Source: Caulobacter segnis (GTDB taxonomy: Bacteria > Pseudomonadota > Alphaproteobacteria > Caulobacterales > Caulobacteraceae). Taken from it: a DNA stretch of 64,000 nt. The DNA is taken from assembly GCF_003243465.1 (NCBI RefSeq), contig NZ_QFQZ01000006.1, positions 1 through 64,000 of the forward strand. The letters run 5' to 3'. The notes under the pieces are model-generated. The model was not told the origin of the DNA and did not search any database. It saw nothing but the letters and a program-made list of their open reading frames with translations. Positions 1 to 7,336 of this stretch are shown piece after piece. Both the position numbers and the translations under genes were made by a program. Positions within the stretch are counted from its first letter, which is position 1. Each line of letters starts with the position of its first letter.

Positions 1-51
1 TCGGCTCTGGGCTATATCAGCCCCGCCGAGATGGAACGCAGAGCGGCTTAA
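1..51 (+). CDS. IS3-family transposase OrfB, C-terminal fragment cut by the window edge
   Basis: The first 51 bases encode SALGYISPAEMERRAA followed by TAA. The S-x-LGY-x-SP-x-E-x-E ending is the hallmark C-terminus of IS3-family OrfB (DDE/rve) transposases. The catalytic domain lies outside the window. The stop codon is directly followed by a TGA-ended terminal repeat, as expected for an IS3 right end. Confidence 0.85.
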   Translation, partial: SALGYISPAEMERRAA

Positions 52-272
52 CCCCGTCCACTTTTTCGGGGGAAGATCACCATGATCGCGCGGCGCTTGG
101 CGGTGTGGTGGCGCGGCAAGCTGCACTCAAGGGCGCGAAGGTGGTTCAGCTCATTGTGGGTGTAGAGAAGCGCATGAACCAGCCCAGAGCGGGCGCCGAT
201 CATTCGAATGGCTTCCTCGTCTGGGAGCTGGCGCACGGTGGGCGTGCCGCAGATGTTCGCCAGCTTAGGCAT
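48..272 (-). pseudogene. Small phage gene truncated by the IS insertion
   Basis: The frame starts at an ATG preceded by a good ribosome site (GGGGAGGCG) and begins MPKLANICGTPTVRQLPDEE. After about 65 residues it runs into the IS right end, which supplies the last nine or so residues (ending FPRKSGRG) and the stop codon. It overlaps the upstream Ea22-like gene by 8 bp, as expected for the next gene of the leftward operon. I do not recognise the family. The original C-terminus must lie beyond the IS. Confidence 0.7.
52..79 (+). repeat. Right terminal inverted repeat of the IS3-family element
   Basis: Read on the minus strand this 28-bp segment begins TGATCTTCCCCCG, which has the TGA start and G/C-rich body typical of IS3-family ends. 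It follows the transposase stop immediately, and phage coding sequence begins right after it. The matching left end is outside the window, so the target duplication cannot be checked. Confidence 0.75.
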
Positions 273-684
273 CGGACGCCTCCCCGCTCTTAGTGGTGAG
301 GGCGGCGCGGAGGTCTGCGAGTGTGTCGGCCACTGCCTTGAAGCGGTCGTCATCCGGACGAAGGTTCTGGACTGGCGTGTCCTCCAACGCGTCCCGAGCG
401 AAAAGATGGGCGCGGATCGCCTCGTCCTTTGCCTTGTTCTTCCCCTCTGCTTCTTCAAGAGCAGCAAGGAGGGAGAGGACCGTGGCGGGGTTGGCGGCGG
501 CGTAGTATCGGGCGTCGGCTTCATTCCAGACGCGGCAGGTCTCTCTGCTCAACGACACTGCCACAACGCCATAGTCGCAGCAGTCGGTGGGTGTGTCGGG
601 GCAGGAAAGCGCGACGTGCTCTCCGGGCGTCGCTTTCTCAGCCAGCGCCTTAAGCTCTCTCCGTCCTTCAGGTGTAGTGGTCAT
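265..684 (-). CDS. Ead/Ea22-like phage protein
   Basis: The 139-residue protein has the pattern of the Ead/Ea22-like family: an early LKALAEKATPGEH segment and then ARYYAAANPATVLSLLAALEEAE followed by a charged helical tail. Ea22 is a non-essential lambda b-region protein of unknown role. The ATG at 684 overlaps the stop of the upstream small membrane protein in an ATGA arrangement, which fixes the start. It belongs to the leftward early operon. Confidence 0.7.
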   Translation of the reverse strand: MTTTPEGRRELKALAEKATPGEHVALSCPDTPTDCCDYGVVAVSLSRETCRVWNEADARYYAAANPATVLSLLAALEEAEGKNKAKDEAIRAHLFARDALEDTPVQNLRPDDDRFKAVADTLADLRAALTTKSGEASDA

Positions 685-824
685 GGCTGGGCCTCTCCAT
701 CGGCGGCGGCGATGAGCCGCTCGGGAAGCGAGGCGACGCCCGCGGCGAAGGCCCCAAGCACGGCGAGCATGGTCGCCAGGACCACGGCGGCGCAGGCGGG
801 GCCTGTACGGGTCTCTCGGGTCAT
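681..824 (-). CDS. Small membrane protein, 47 aa
   Basis: This short gene sits exactly between the methyltransferase stop and the Ea22-like start, with four-base overlaps on both sides, which is strong support for a gene this short. The protein begins MTRETRTGP and has one hydrophobic segment (about residues 9-33, rich in Ala/Val/Leu), so it is probably an inner-membrane peptide. No family is recognised. Confidence 0.6.
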   Translation of the reverse strand: MTRETRTGPACAAVVLATMLAVLGAFAAGVASLPERLIAAADGEAQP

Positions 825-3220
825 GCCGCCAACCGCTCCTCGGCGGGGTAGTAGTTGACGGAGAGAAGGGCGGCCGCCGGCGGCGGACTGACGCTGTTCC
901 CGGCCATGCGGGTCTGGGCCGTCTTGGTGAGCGGCTTCCCTTCGAAGGTGATCTCGATCTTGTAGTCGGCCGGGAAGCCCTGGGCGCCGTACAGCTCGCG
1001 CGGGACAAGCATGCGCATACCGATATCGACGATGCGCCAGACCGTGCCGTCCATGACGACGAGGCCGAACTTGAGGCGACCGGCGGGCGTGGCGAGCGGA
1101 TTGGCGCGCTCATCGGCCGTGGGCTCGCCGAAGTGCTTCCAGAGGAAGGCGAGGACCGCCTGGCGTCGCTCCGACGGTTCGGCGTCGAAGCCCTCAAGCT
1201 CGCAGTCGACGAGGCGTTGGGTGCAGCCTTTGCCCACGATAGTCGAGACCGGCTCGCGAGCGTCATGGCCGACCATGCCGGTATTGGCCTGCTCCAGGTA
1301 GGTCGCGTTCAGGCCGAAGCGCGGCTTGGTGGTCGCCGTGTCGAGCGGTTCATCGGCCTCCGACGGAACGCCGGTAGCGTAATACTTGTCGATGGTGATG
1401 TCGGCCAAGGTGTCCTTGCCCTTGGTGGTCGCGGTTAGGGACGGATCGGCCGGGTCCGAGCCGACACTACCCTTCGCCATGCGCCCAAGGTACGCGGTGA
1501 TGACCTGGGTCTTCCCGCCGCCGCCGTCGGCCATGACTGTCGGCATGGGCTGTTCCGGATCCTGTGCGACGCCGGTTCCGAATTGGCGATTGAGGCAGGC
1601 CGCGACCTGATAATGCCGAGGGGCGCCGGCCATAGCCGTGTGCAGCGGGTCGCCGATGTCGCAGCCCTGTCCATTCTCCGCCATCTTCTGGAGGAAGGTG
1701 GCGGCGACGCCGAACCCGCCGCTGGACACCGCCGTCCGCAACGGGTCTTCCGGATCGAAAGCGCGGCTCGCCCGAGTGCTGAAATTGTCCGTTCCGACCA
1801 CGACCGGCGCCATGGTGGCCGACGCAACGCACTTGTCGGCCTTGGCCGTTGCGGTGCCGAGCGGATCGTCGAGGCCGCGGGGCGGCGACTGGCCCGCGCG
1901 CCCGCCGCAGCCGACGATCGCGCCACCAAGGACGGCCTCAACAAGCCGCCCGCCGTTGCCGCCAGGGACGACCGTGGGATAGGGCGAGCTATCAACGTCG
2001 CGAGCCCGCGGTTCTTGGCCGTCGCGCTCGCCGTACTGAGCGGTGAGATAGGGGCTGACCAAGCTGAACTCGCCGCGCTTCGGGCCGGCGGTCACCGTCT
2101 TGAGCGGGTCCGCGCTGTCGTAGACCCGCTCACCGCCGGTCGAGTGCGTCACCGGCACGATGAACGGACGACCAGCCTCGATCACGTACCGCTTGATGCC
2201 CTTGGCGATGCGGGCGTGCGTCTTGGGCTCCAGGGGCTTCTTGCGGCCGAAGATCGACGGAACCGGGATGGACCAGTCGATGATCGAGGCGGCCGGGAGC
2301 CAGGGCTGAAGCCCGAGGAGACCGGCCTTGTCGCGCGGCGCGTGGGTGCGTTCAGGCCAGACGATCGGTCGGGCATCGCAGCGAGCAATCAGGAAGAGGC
2401 GTTTGCGGGTCGTCGGCGCGCCGTAGTCGGCAGCGACTAGCTCGCGCCACTCGACGGCATAGCCGAAGCTCTCCAGCTGGCTGACCCAGCGGCGGAAGAT
2501 GATGCCCTTGTGGCGCGGATCGGGCTGGCCTGCCTTGTAAAGGCGGCCCTTGCCCTTGGAGTGTTGGAGGTCGGCGTGAAGCTCGGCGGCGCGGTCCAGC
2601 GCGGGCTTGATCGCCGCCTGGATCTCGTCTTCGGTCGGGTCGAGCAGGTTCCAGAGCGAGAATTGCTCGTCCGGGATGGCCGCGTCGAGCTGCTGCGCCA
2701 GGCTCTCGATCTCGTCGTCGCGGATGAACGTGTCGGCCTCGAGGAGCGGACCCCAGTCCTGGAATTCTTCGACGTTCTCCAGAGCGATTACGCGCGGGCG
2801 GACCTGGGCGGCCCAGCGGACTACGATCCACGCCAGCGACCGGATCTTCTTCTCGCGTGGCTTGCCGCCACGGGCTTTGGAGTGGTGCTTGCAGTCGGGC
2901 GAGGCCCAGAGAAGGCCGACCGGGCGCGCGCGGCCGTCCGGGCCTGGGAACTCGGCGACGGCCTTGCGCGGGTCGACCTCGTTGATGTCGGCGCAATGGT
3001 GGCGCGTCGTGGGATGGTTCGCGGCGTGAAGGGCGATCGCCTCGGCGTCGTGGTTGATGGCGATGTCAGGGTGACGGCCGGTCGCGGCGAGGATCGCCGT
3101 CGAGGCTCCGCCGCCGCCGGCGAAGCAGTCGACGATAAGCTCGCCGGCGTCGTTCGCCGGGCGGGCGGTGCGGGCGGTGGCGGCATGGATGGCCATGGCG
3201 GAGACGTTGCTTCGCGTCAT
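821..3220 (-). CDS. C5 cytosine DNA methyltransferase with a repeat-expanded target-recognition region
   Basis: This 799-residue protein carries the C5-methyltransferase motifs in order: motif I DCFAGGGG (31-38), motif IV with the catalytic Cys as PDC (108-110, instead of the usual PPC), motif VI ENV (148-150), motif VIII TRKRL (271-275), a motif-IX-like RMLVPRELYGAQGFP (736-750) and motif X GNSVSP (774-779). Between motifs VIII and IX, where target-recognition domains sit, lies a roughly 340-residue stretch holding about ten copies of a D/E-P-L-x-T-x-x-x unit at residues near 371, 413, 452, 492, 524, 557, 592, 624, 656 and 707. Ordinary enzymes are 330-450 residues, so the expansion accounts for the length. 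It probably protects phage DNA from host restriction. Whether the units are separate recognition modules is inference. Confidence 0.9.
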   Translation of the reverse strand: MTRSNVSAMAIHAATARTARPANDAGELIVDCFAGGGGASTAILAATGRHPDIAINHDAEAIALHAANHPTTRHHCADINEVDPRKAVAEFPGPDGRARPVGLLWASPDCKHHSKARGGKPREKKIRSLAWIVVRWAAQVRPRVIALENVEEFQDWGPLLEADTFIRDDEIESLAQQLDAAIPDEQFSLWNLLDPTEDEIQAAIKPALDRAAELHADLQHSKGKGRLYKAGQPDPRHKGIIFRRWVSQLESFGYAVEWRELVAADYGAPTTRKRLFLIARCDARPIVWPERTHAPRDKAGLLGLQPWLPAASIIDWSIPVPSIFGRKKPLEPKTHARIAKGIKRYVIEAGRPFIVPVTHSTGGERVYDSADPLKTVTAGPKRGEFSLVSPYLTAQYGERDGQEPRARDVDSSPYPTVVPGGNGGRLVEAVLGGAIVGCGGRAGQSPPRGLDDPLGTATAKADKCVASATMAPVVVGTDNFSTRASRAFDPEDPLRTAVSSGGFGVAATFLQKMAENGQGCDIGDPLHTAMAGAPRHYQVAACLNRQFGTGVAQDPEQPMPTVMADGGGGKTQVITAYLGRMAKGSVGSDPADPSLTATTKGKDTLADITIDKYYATGVPSEADEPLDTATTKPRFGLNATYLEQANTGMVGHDAREPVSTIVGKGCTQRLVDCELEGFDAEPSERRQAVLAFLWKHFGEPTADERANPLATPAGRLKFGLVVMDGTVWRIVDIGMRMLVPRELYGAQGFPADYKIEITFEGKPLTKTAQTRMAGNSVSPPPAAALLSVNYYPAEERLAA

Positions 3221-3486
3221 GCGGTGCGGTCCTGAGACTTGAGGTTGGGGTTCTTGGGGTGGACGGCCCAGGCGCGGGCGTGGTCCGGGCAGAGGTCACG
3301 GTCGTGGCCGACGTTGGTCGCGCAGGTCCGGCAGATCGCGGCGTCGCAGGTGCCCTCGCCGACCTTCCAGTCGCAGAGGAGATCAGCGGGGCGGCGAGAG
3401 CCGCAGGCGCAGGGCTTGGCGCGCTTGAGGCCAGGGCCGCAGGCGAAGCCGATCGAGTTTCCGATCTTTATGGGGACGCACGGCAT
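3217..3486 (-). CDS. Cysteine-rich small phage protein
   Basis: The 89-residue product has about eight cysteines in CACG, CDAAICRTC and DLCPDH-type spacings, suggesting one or two zinc-binding knuckles. It overlaps the methyltransferase start by four bases and touches the upstream stop in a TGATG arrangement, so it is firmly embedded in the operon. The family is unknown to me. A nucleic-acid or protein-binding role is only a guess from the zinc-knuckle look. Confidence 0.6.
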   Translation of the reverse strand: MPCVPIKIGNSIGFACGPGLKRAKPCACGSRRPADLLCDWKVGEGTCDAAICRTCATNVGHDRDLCPDHARAWAVHPKNPNLKSQDRTA

Positions 3487-4061
3487 CAGGCGGCGTCACT
3501 CAGCGCTGGCACTAGGCCCGGCTCCGCGATCCCGTCGGACGCGCGAACGCGGAGGCCATGAAGCGGGCAGGTGATGAAGCCGTCGGCGTCTGGCTCCAGG
3601 GAGCCCATGGGCCAATTCTGGTGGGGGCAGACCCAGCCGGAGCGAGCGCGCTTGCACTGGTGACCCGCGTAGTGCTGGCGGAGGAAGCCGACGTTTGGCT
3701 GGTCGCCGTGCTGGTAGGCGGTGGCCAGGCGCGAGCACTTCACCCGCTTCCACGCGATGGGCGGCAGCGGCTTATCCTTGCGGTCCCAGCGGCTGTTTGA
3801 AAGTGGCGCGCGTTGGAGGCGATCCAAAGCGTAGCCCGCACCGCGACCTCCACCGGCAAAGCGCCACTGGCGCGCGCCGAGAAATCTCGGATCAATGTGG
3901 TAGTGGTCGTGTTCGAACTGGAAGAACCGGGCGTCTTCGTGCTTCGGCAGGAAGACCGGCCATGCCGACGTGAGCCCGTACCATTCTAGCTCGACCGTCG
4001 GCACAAGGTAGAATCGGCCGACGATCGGCGGAGCGGAGAGGTTCGTGATGCGCTCGATCAT
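3486..4061 (-). CDS. Phage protein with a Rieske-like C-x-H...C-x-x-H motif
   Basis: The ATG at 4061 is chosen because it overlaps the upstream HNH stop by one base and has GGAG upstream. The 191-residue protein has an aromatic/His-rich N-terminal half and a C-terminal segment WVCPHQNWPMGSL followed by ITCPLHGLRV. Cys145/His147 and Cys165/His168 have the exact spacing C-x-H-x17-C-x2-H of Rieske [2Fe-2S] domains, including the CPLHG loop. Such domains normally serve electron transfer in oxygenases. Here it may be a true cluster, or a zinc site. The function in the phage is unknown. Confidence 0.55.
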   Translation of the reverse strand: MIERITNLSAPPIVGRFYLVPTVELEWYGLTSAWPVFLPKHEDARFFQFEHDHYHIDPRFLGARQWRFAGGGRGAGYALDRLQRAPLSNSRWDRKDKPLPPIAWKRVKCSRLATAYQHGDQPNVGFLRQHYAGHQCKRARSGWVCPHQNWPMGSLEPDADGFITCPLHGLRVRASDGIAEPGLVPALSDAA

Positions 4062-4492
4062 CAGCACTGCTCCTTGGCCGCTCGCGCCGCCTTCTTGGTC
4101 GGCCCAACAGAGCCGTCGAATTTCCGGGTGCGGTTGGAGAAGCCCGCCGACTTGATCGGCTTCGATCGGCGGTTCTGGCCGGTCTCGCCGTTGAGGCGCT
4201 TGGCCTTGGCGATGGCCGGGAGGTCCGCCTCGCGGGTCTTCTTGTCAGAACAGGGCTTGCGCCATAGCTCGCGGTTGTCGAGCGCGTCGGACCCGCCCAA
4301 GGCGCGGGGGATGCGGTGCTCGTCGATGACCTTCTCGCGGATAGCGTCAAGCTTGACGCCGCAACCGCAGGCGCAGCGGCCGTTCTGGTCGAGACAGAGC
4401 TGGAGGTATTCGGCGCGGGTGAGGGGGCGGCGGGGCGCGGTGTTCGCCGCGACCGGCTCGCGCTCGGGAATAATCGTAACTTCAGGCCGCAC
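4061..4492 (-). CDS. HNH endonuclease
   Basis: A GTG start at 4492 is chosen because GGAGAG lies five bases upstream; a longer frame would run through the neighbouring gene. The protein (143 aa) contains CACGCGVKL, then DEHRIPRALGGSDALDN and a following LWRKPCSDKKT, the classic HNH core with the D-x-H / H / N-x-x-L-x-x-x-C-x-x-C-like layout seen in phage HNH nucleases. These act as DNA nicking or packaging-associated nucleases or as homing enzymes. The gene overlaps its upstream neighbour, another HNH-type gene, by 11 bp. Confidence 0.8.
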   Translation of the reverse strand: MRPEVTIIPEREPVAANTAPRRPLTRAEYLQLCLDQNGRCACGCGVKLDAIREKVIDEHRIPRALGGSDALDNRELWRKPCSDKKTREADLPAIAKAKRLNGETGQNRRSKPIKSAGFSNRTRKFDGSVGPTKKAARAAKEQC

Positions 4493-5087
4493 GACGTCTC
4501 TCCAAGCATTTCCAGGCCACGCGCCGATGAATCCGGCCGACCATCGTTTGAGTGATGCCGAAGTCAGCGGCGATCGCGCTTTGACTGCGCGTCCCCTTCT
4601 GAGCGAGGATCGCGCGCGCATCGGCTTCTGTGAGTTTGTTGGCGTGCCGCTCGCCCTCGGAGAGCGTGCCGTGCCGCAACATGTCGGCGGAATTGCCCTT
4701 CGGCGTCTTCCACGAGAGATGCCAAGGCGCCACACAGGCCTCATGGCCCTTTCCGCAGGAGTGCGCGGCTACGAACTCGGGTCCTGGCGGGGGACCGTGA
4801 AACTTTTCGCAGATCACTCTGGAGGCGAGGCGCTTGCCAAGGTCCGGATTATTGATCTGGGCATAGCCAGCGCCGTTCGTGGCGAACGGCCAGCGCACGC
4901 AGCCGACTCCCGTCGCGGGAATAGAGTCGAGGAACGCCTTCGGTCGACCTGGTTGGGTGAACCGGTTCTTGGTGATCGTTGGGTCGCCGTGAGCGCGCCA
5001 CCGGTTGTAGTGTTTCCGGCACATCTCGCGTGCCCAGACGGGCTGGTCGCACGGGGTGACGTAGCAGATGCGGTCTAGGCGGCTCAT
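4482..5087 (-). CDS. HNH (His-Me finger) endonuclease with DNA-binding tail
   Basis: This 201-residue protein resembles I-HmuI-type phage HNH enzymes: RVICEKFHGPPPG, then VAAHSCGKGHEACVAPWHLSWKTPKGN, followed by LRHGTL and a KLTEADARAILA helix. The C-terminus (SAIAADFGITQTMVGRIHRR) is a helix-turn-helix that would add DNA specificity. The N-terminus has a CYVTPCDQPVWAREMCRKHY zinc-finger-like segment. It is a candidate free-standing homing endonuclease next to a second HNH gene. Confidence 0.8.
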   Translation of the reverse strand: MSRLDRICYVTPCDQPVWAREMCRKHYNRWRAHGDPTITKNRFTQPGRPKAFLDSIPATGVGCVRWPFATNGAGYAQINNPDLGKRLASRVICEKFHGPPPGPEFVAAHSCGKGHEACVAPWHLSWKTPKGNSADMLRHGTLSEGERHANKLTEADARAILAQKGTRSQSAIAADFGITQTMVGRIHRRVAWKCLERRRAA

Positions 5088-5593
5088 GCGGCCACCGCCT
5101 GCCGCTGCAGGGTCGTCACATCGACGCCGATGAGATCGGAGACGTAGGCCAACAGAGCGGCCTTCGATGCCCTGAATTCTTCCCGGTCCATGGCGCCTTG
5201 CGCCTGGCTCTTGGGCGTCCGGACGATGACCCAGGTTCCGCGACGGCTGACCAGAGCAAAGCCGTCCGCCTGGGCGGCGTGCGCGGCCGTCTTGATCGCG
5301 TCCACCTCGGTCTCATGAGCGATCCGCGCCTCGTTGTAGAAGCCGGTCTTGACCAGGGCCTTCTTGCGGAGAGCCTCCGGGGCGGGGAACTCCTCGGCCA
5401 AATGGTGGGGCAGGTTCTCCCAAGCCATCCGGATCAGGGCGAACATGTGCTTGTGGTCTTCGGGCGTCCGATCCGGCGCCAGGAGGTAGCCATAGCCGTT
5501 GGTGAACATGGCGGCGGCGCGGCGCGCATAGTCGGGCTGAACCCGCATCGCGCGGGCCTTCTCGTCCCAGATGAAGCCTATGGCGTTGGTCAT
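5084..5593 (-). CDS. Phage protein resembling DUF1367/NinX-type recombination-region proteins
   Basis: The ATG at 5593 (MTNAIGFIW) overlaps the upstream stop in ATGA form; a longer start would add only three residues. In this 169-residue product the pattern HKHMFALIRMAWENLP, a central acidic stretch and the C-terminal TPKSQAQGAMDREEFRASK resemble DUF1367 proteins found beside phage recombination and HNH genes. The match is by eye and weak. The role is unknown. Confidence 0.5.
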   Translation of the reverse strand: MTNAIGFIWDEKARAMRVQPDYARRAAAMFTNGYGYLLAPDRTPEDHKHMFALIRMAWENLPHHLAEEFPAPEALRKKALVKTGFYNEARIAHETEVDAIKTAAHAAQADGFALVSRRGTWVIVRTPKSQAQGAMDREEFRASKAALLAYVSDLIGVDVTTLQRQAVAA

Positions 5594-5865
5594 TCGGGCC
5601 AAGCTCCGAAGATCGCGTCGCTCGCCGCCCTGGCGGTTTCAGCGTCGCGGAATTTGATGAGGAGGGCGGGGGAGCCGTCGGCCGCCGTCGTCTCTTCCCA
5701 GCGTCCGGCCTGACCAAAAGCGCGAAGGTCCCGGACGTTTTCTCCGAACCGGCGAAGGTTCTCGGCTTCGCTGGTCCGGCGCTGGGCCGCGCTGGCTGCC
5801 TGCGCGCGCTGTTCAGCGACGAGCTTGGCCTTGGCGGCAGGAGAGAGGGCGGCGGCCGACGACAT
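5590..5865 (-). CDS. Hypothetical phage protein
   Basis: The 91-residue protein has a helical, Ala/Gln-rich first half (LSPAAKAKLVAEQRAQ) and a C-terminal half with a FRDAETARAASDAIF helix. Its ATG overlaps the stop of the YqaJ exonuclease gene by one base and its stop overlaps the next ATG, so translation is coupled on both sides. The family is not recognised. Confidence 0.55.
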   Translation of the reverse strand: MSSAAALSPAAKAKLVAEQRAQAASAAQRRTSEAENLRRFGENVRDLRAFGQAGRWEETTAADGSPALLIKFRDAETARAASDAIFGAWPE

Positions 5866-6512
5866 CAGGCGGCCAGGGCCGGGGCCGGGCGGCCGAAGGC
5901 CATCACCTGATCAACGAGACGGTCGAGGTCGGCGTTGAACTCGCGGACCTCCCGCGCCAACTCGGCGATGAAGAACTCGTCGCGGTAGACCCGAACGATC
6001 GGCATAGGCATACCGGGGCAGTAGAAGGCCAGATCGACCCACGGCCGGCCCGTTACCCAGAGTTGACCTTGGCATTGCGCCTTGTGCTCCGACGGGCACG
6101 ACGCATCCCAGTTGGCGATCAACTCGACCATCAGGTGCGGAGCCTTGGTCTTGATCTCCAGGAGGCCCTCGCCGCCGACATCGCGGTCGGGGCTCGCGCC
6201 GGCGCGAAGGTCGTCATCGCGAGCGAAGCCGATCTTGGAAACCGTCACGCGCTGGAGGAACGCATAGTGCGCCGCCGCTTCCTCCTCCTGGGCATGGCCT
6301 CGGGCCATATCGTCGTTGGAGTAGGTCTCCATCGGGCGGCCCTGGATGACCTCGCCCGCGATCTTCCGAAGGTAGGTGTCGCGCGTCTTGCGCTCGGTGC
6401 CGTTCTTGGCCTTGGCGAGCAGGTCCTTGAAGGACGACGCCGTCGGGATGCCGAGGCGCGCGGCGTGCCATTCCGGCGAGTTCTGGTCACAGTCGATGAA
6501 GCGAACAGCCAT
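5865..6512 (-). CDS. YqaJ/lambda-type 5'-3' exonuclease
   Basis: The protein (215 aa from the ATG at 6512) fits the YqaJ viral recombinase family, the same fold as lambda Exo. Visible core residues are the N-terminal QNSPEWHAARLGIPTASSF, SPD (Asp109), LLEIKTK (Glu119 and Lys121) and the QCQGQLW helix. It would degrade the 5' strand of double-stranded ends and hand 3' tails to the annealing protein encoded just upstream. The pair forms a phage two-component recombination system. Frame positions further upstream are shadow sequence of the ERF gene. Confidence 0.9.
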   Translation of the reverse strand: MAVRFIDCDQNSPEWHAARLGIPTASSFKDLLAKAKNGTERKTRDTYLRKIAGEVIQGRPMETYSNDDMARGHAQEEEAAAHYAFLQRVTVSKIGFARDDDLRAGASPDRDVGGEGLLEIKTKAPHLMVELIANWDASCPSEHKAQCQGQLWVTGRPWVDLAFYCPGMPMPIVRVYRDEFFIAELAREVREFNADLDRLVDQVMAFGRPAPALAA

Positions 6513-6514
6513 GA

Positions 6515-7336
6515 TCAGGCGGCCTTTCGGGCTTGGAGCAGCCGCTTGGCGTGCTCGAATTGATGGGAGGGGAGAGCGGCGAGGTTCGTGACCTTCAGGA
6601 GCCGCGCGAATTCGGCTTCGTCGGTCGCGGTGCTGTCGAGCAGGAAGACCAACTCGGCATATTGGCCGCCGGTGATCGCCTCCGGCGGCGGGGCGACGAT
6701 GTTGCCGTCGCTGTCCTTCGCCACGGCGATGTTGAAGGCCAGGCACAGAAGGTAGCGCTGGGCGTAGGTGAAGGCCGACGCCGTGGCGTGAATGAGGGTC
6801 TGCGCCGGGGCGCCGTCATCGCCCAGGCCGTCGGCCGGGAAGTCGGCGCGGTGCGTCTCGCCATGGCCGTCAACGTGGTTGAGGACGATCACGACCCGCT
6901 GGTGACGCTGCAGGTCGCTCGGCTCGGTCGTGAACCCGACCGTGAAGCCATGCGCGGTGTAGATGGGGCGCATGGCGCGATCGAGCGCGGCATAGGTCGC
7001 GTACTGGCTGTCGAAGTCGCTGTTGACGGCGTTGGCCGCGATCGGAGCCATGGCCGCCTGGGCGGCGTTCATGGCGACGGTGTAGGCGCTGCGGGCGGCC
7101 GAGGTGCGGGCCTCCAGGTAGAGGCGGCGCATGAACTCCATCTTCTCGACCGGGACGGCCGGATCGAGGGCGGCGGCGGTGATCGCCGCCAGGATCGCCG
7201 GAGCATCCGACTTCACGACGGCCAGCCTCGGCCTGACGGAACCGGCGCGGACGCGGGCGGCTGGTGCCGGGGCGCGCGCGGGTCCGGACGCGAACTGCTC
7301 CAAGGCGTTCGGATCGAGGGCGGCGCTAGCCGACAT
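6515..7336 (-). CDS. ERF-family single-strand annealing protein
   Basis: Starting at the ATG at 7336, the 273-residue protein carries ERF features: a helix with AAQAAMAPIAANAVNSDF, then QYATYAALDRAMRPIYTAHGFTVGFTT, and the conserved DDGAPAQTLIHATASAFTYAQRYLL. ERF proteins form rings that anneal complementary single strands, for phage recombination or genome circularisation. The exonuclease gene follows after two bases. A 10-bp overlap with the upstream coiled-coil gene supports the chosen start. The N-terminal 50 residues are low-complexity and Pro/Ala-rich. Confidence 0.88.
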   Translation of the reverse strand: MSASAALDPNALEQFASGPARAPAPAARVRAGSVRPRLAVVKSDAPAILAAITAAALDPAVPVEKMEFMRRLYLEARTSAARSAYTVAMNAAQAAMAPIAANAVNSDFDSQYATYAALDRAMRPIYTAHGFTVGFTTEPSDLQRHQRVVIVLNHVDGHGETHRADFPADGLGDDGAPAQTLIHATASAFTYAQRYLLCLAFNIAVAKDSDGNIVAPPPEAITGGQYAELVFLLDSTATDEAEFARLLKVTNLAALPSHQFEHAKRLLQARKAA

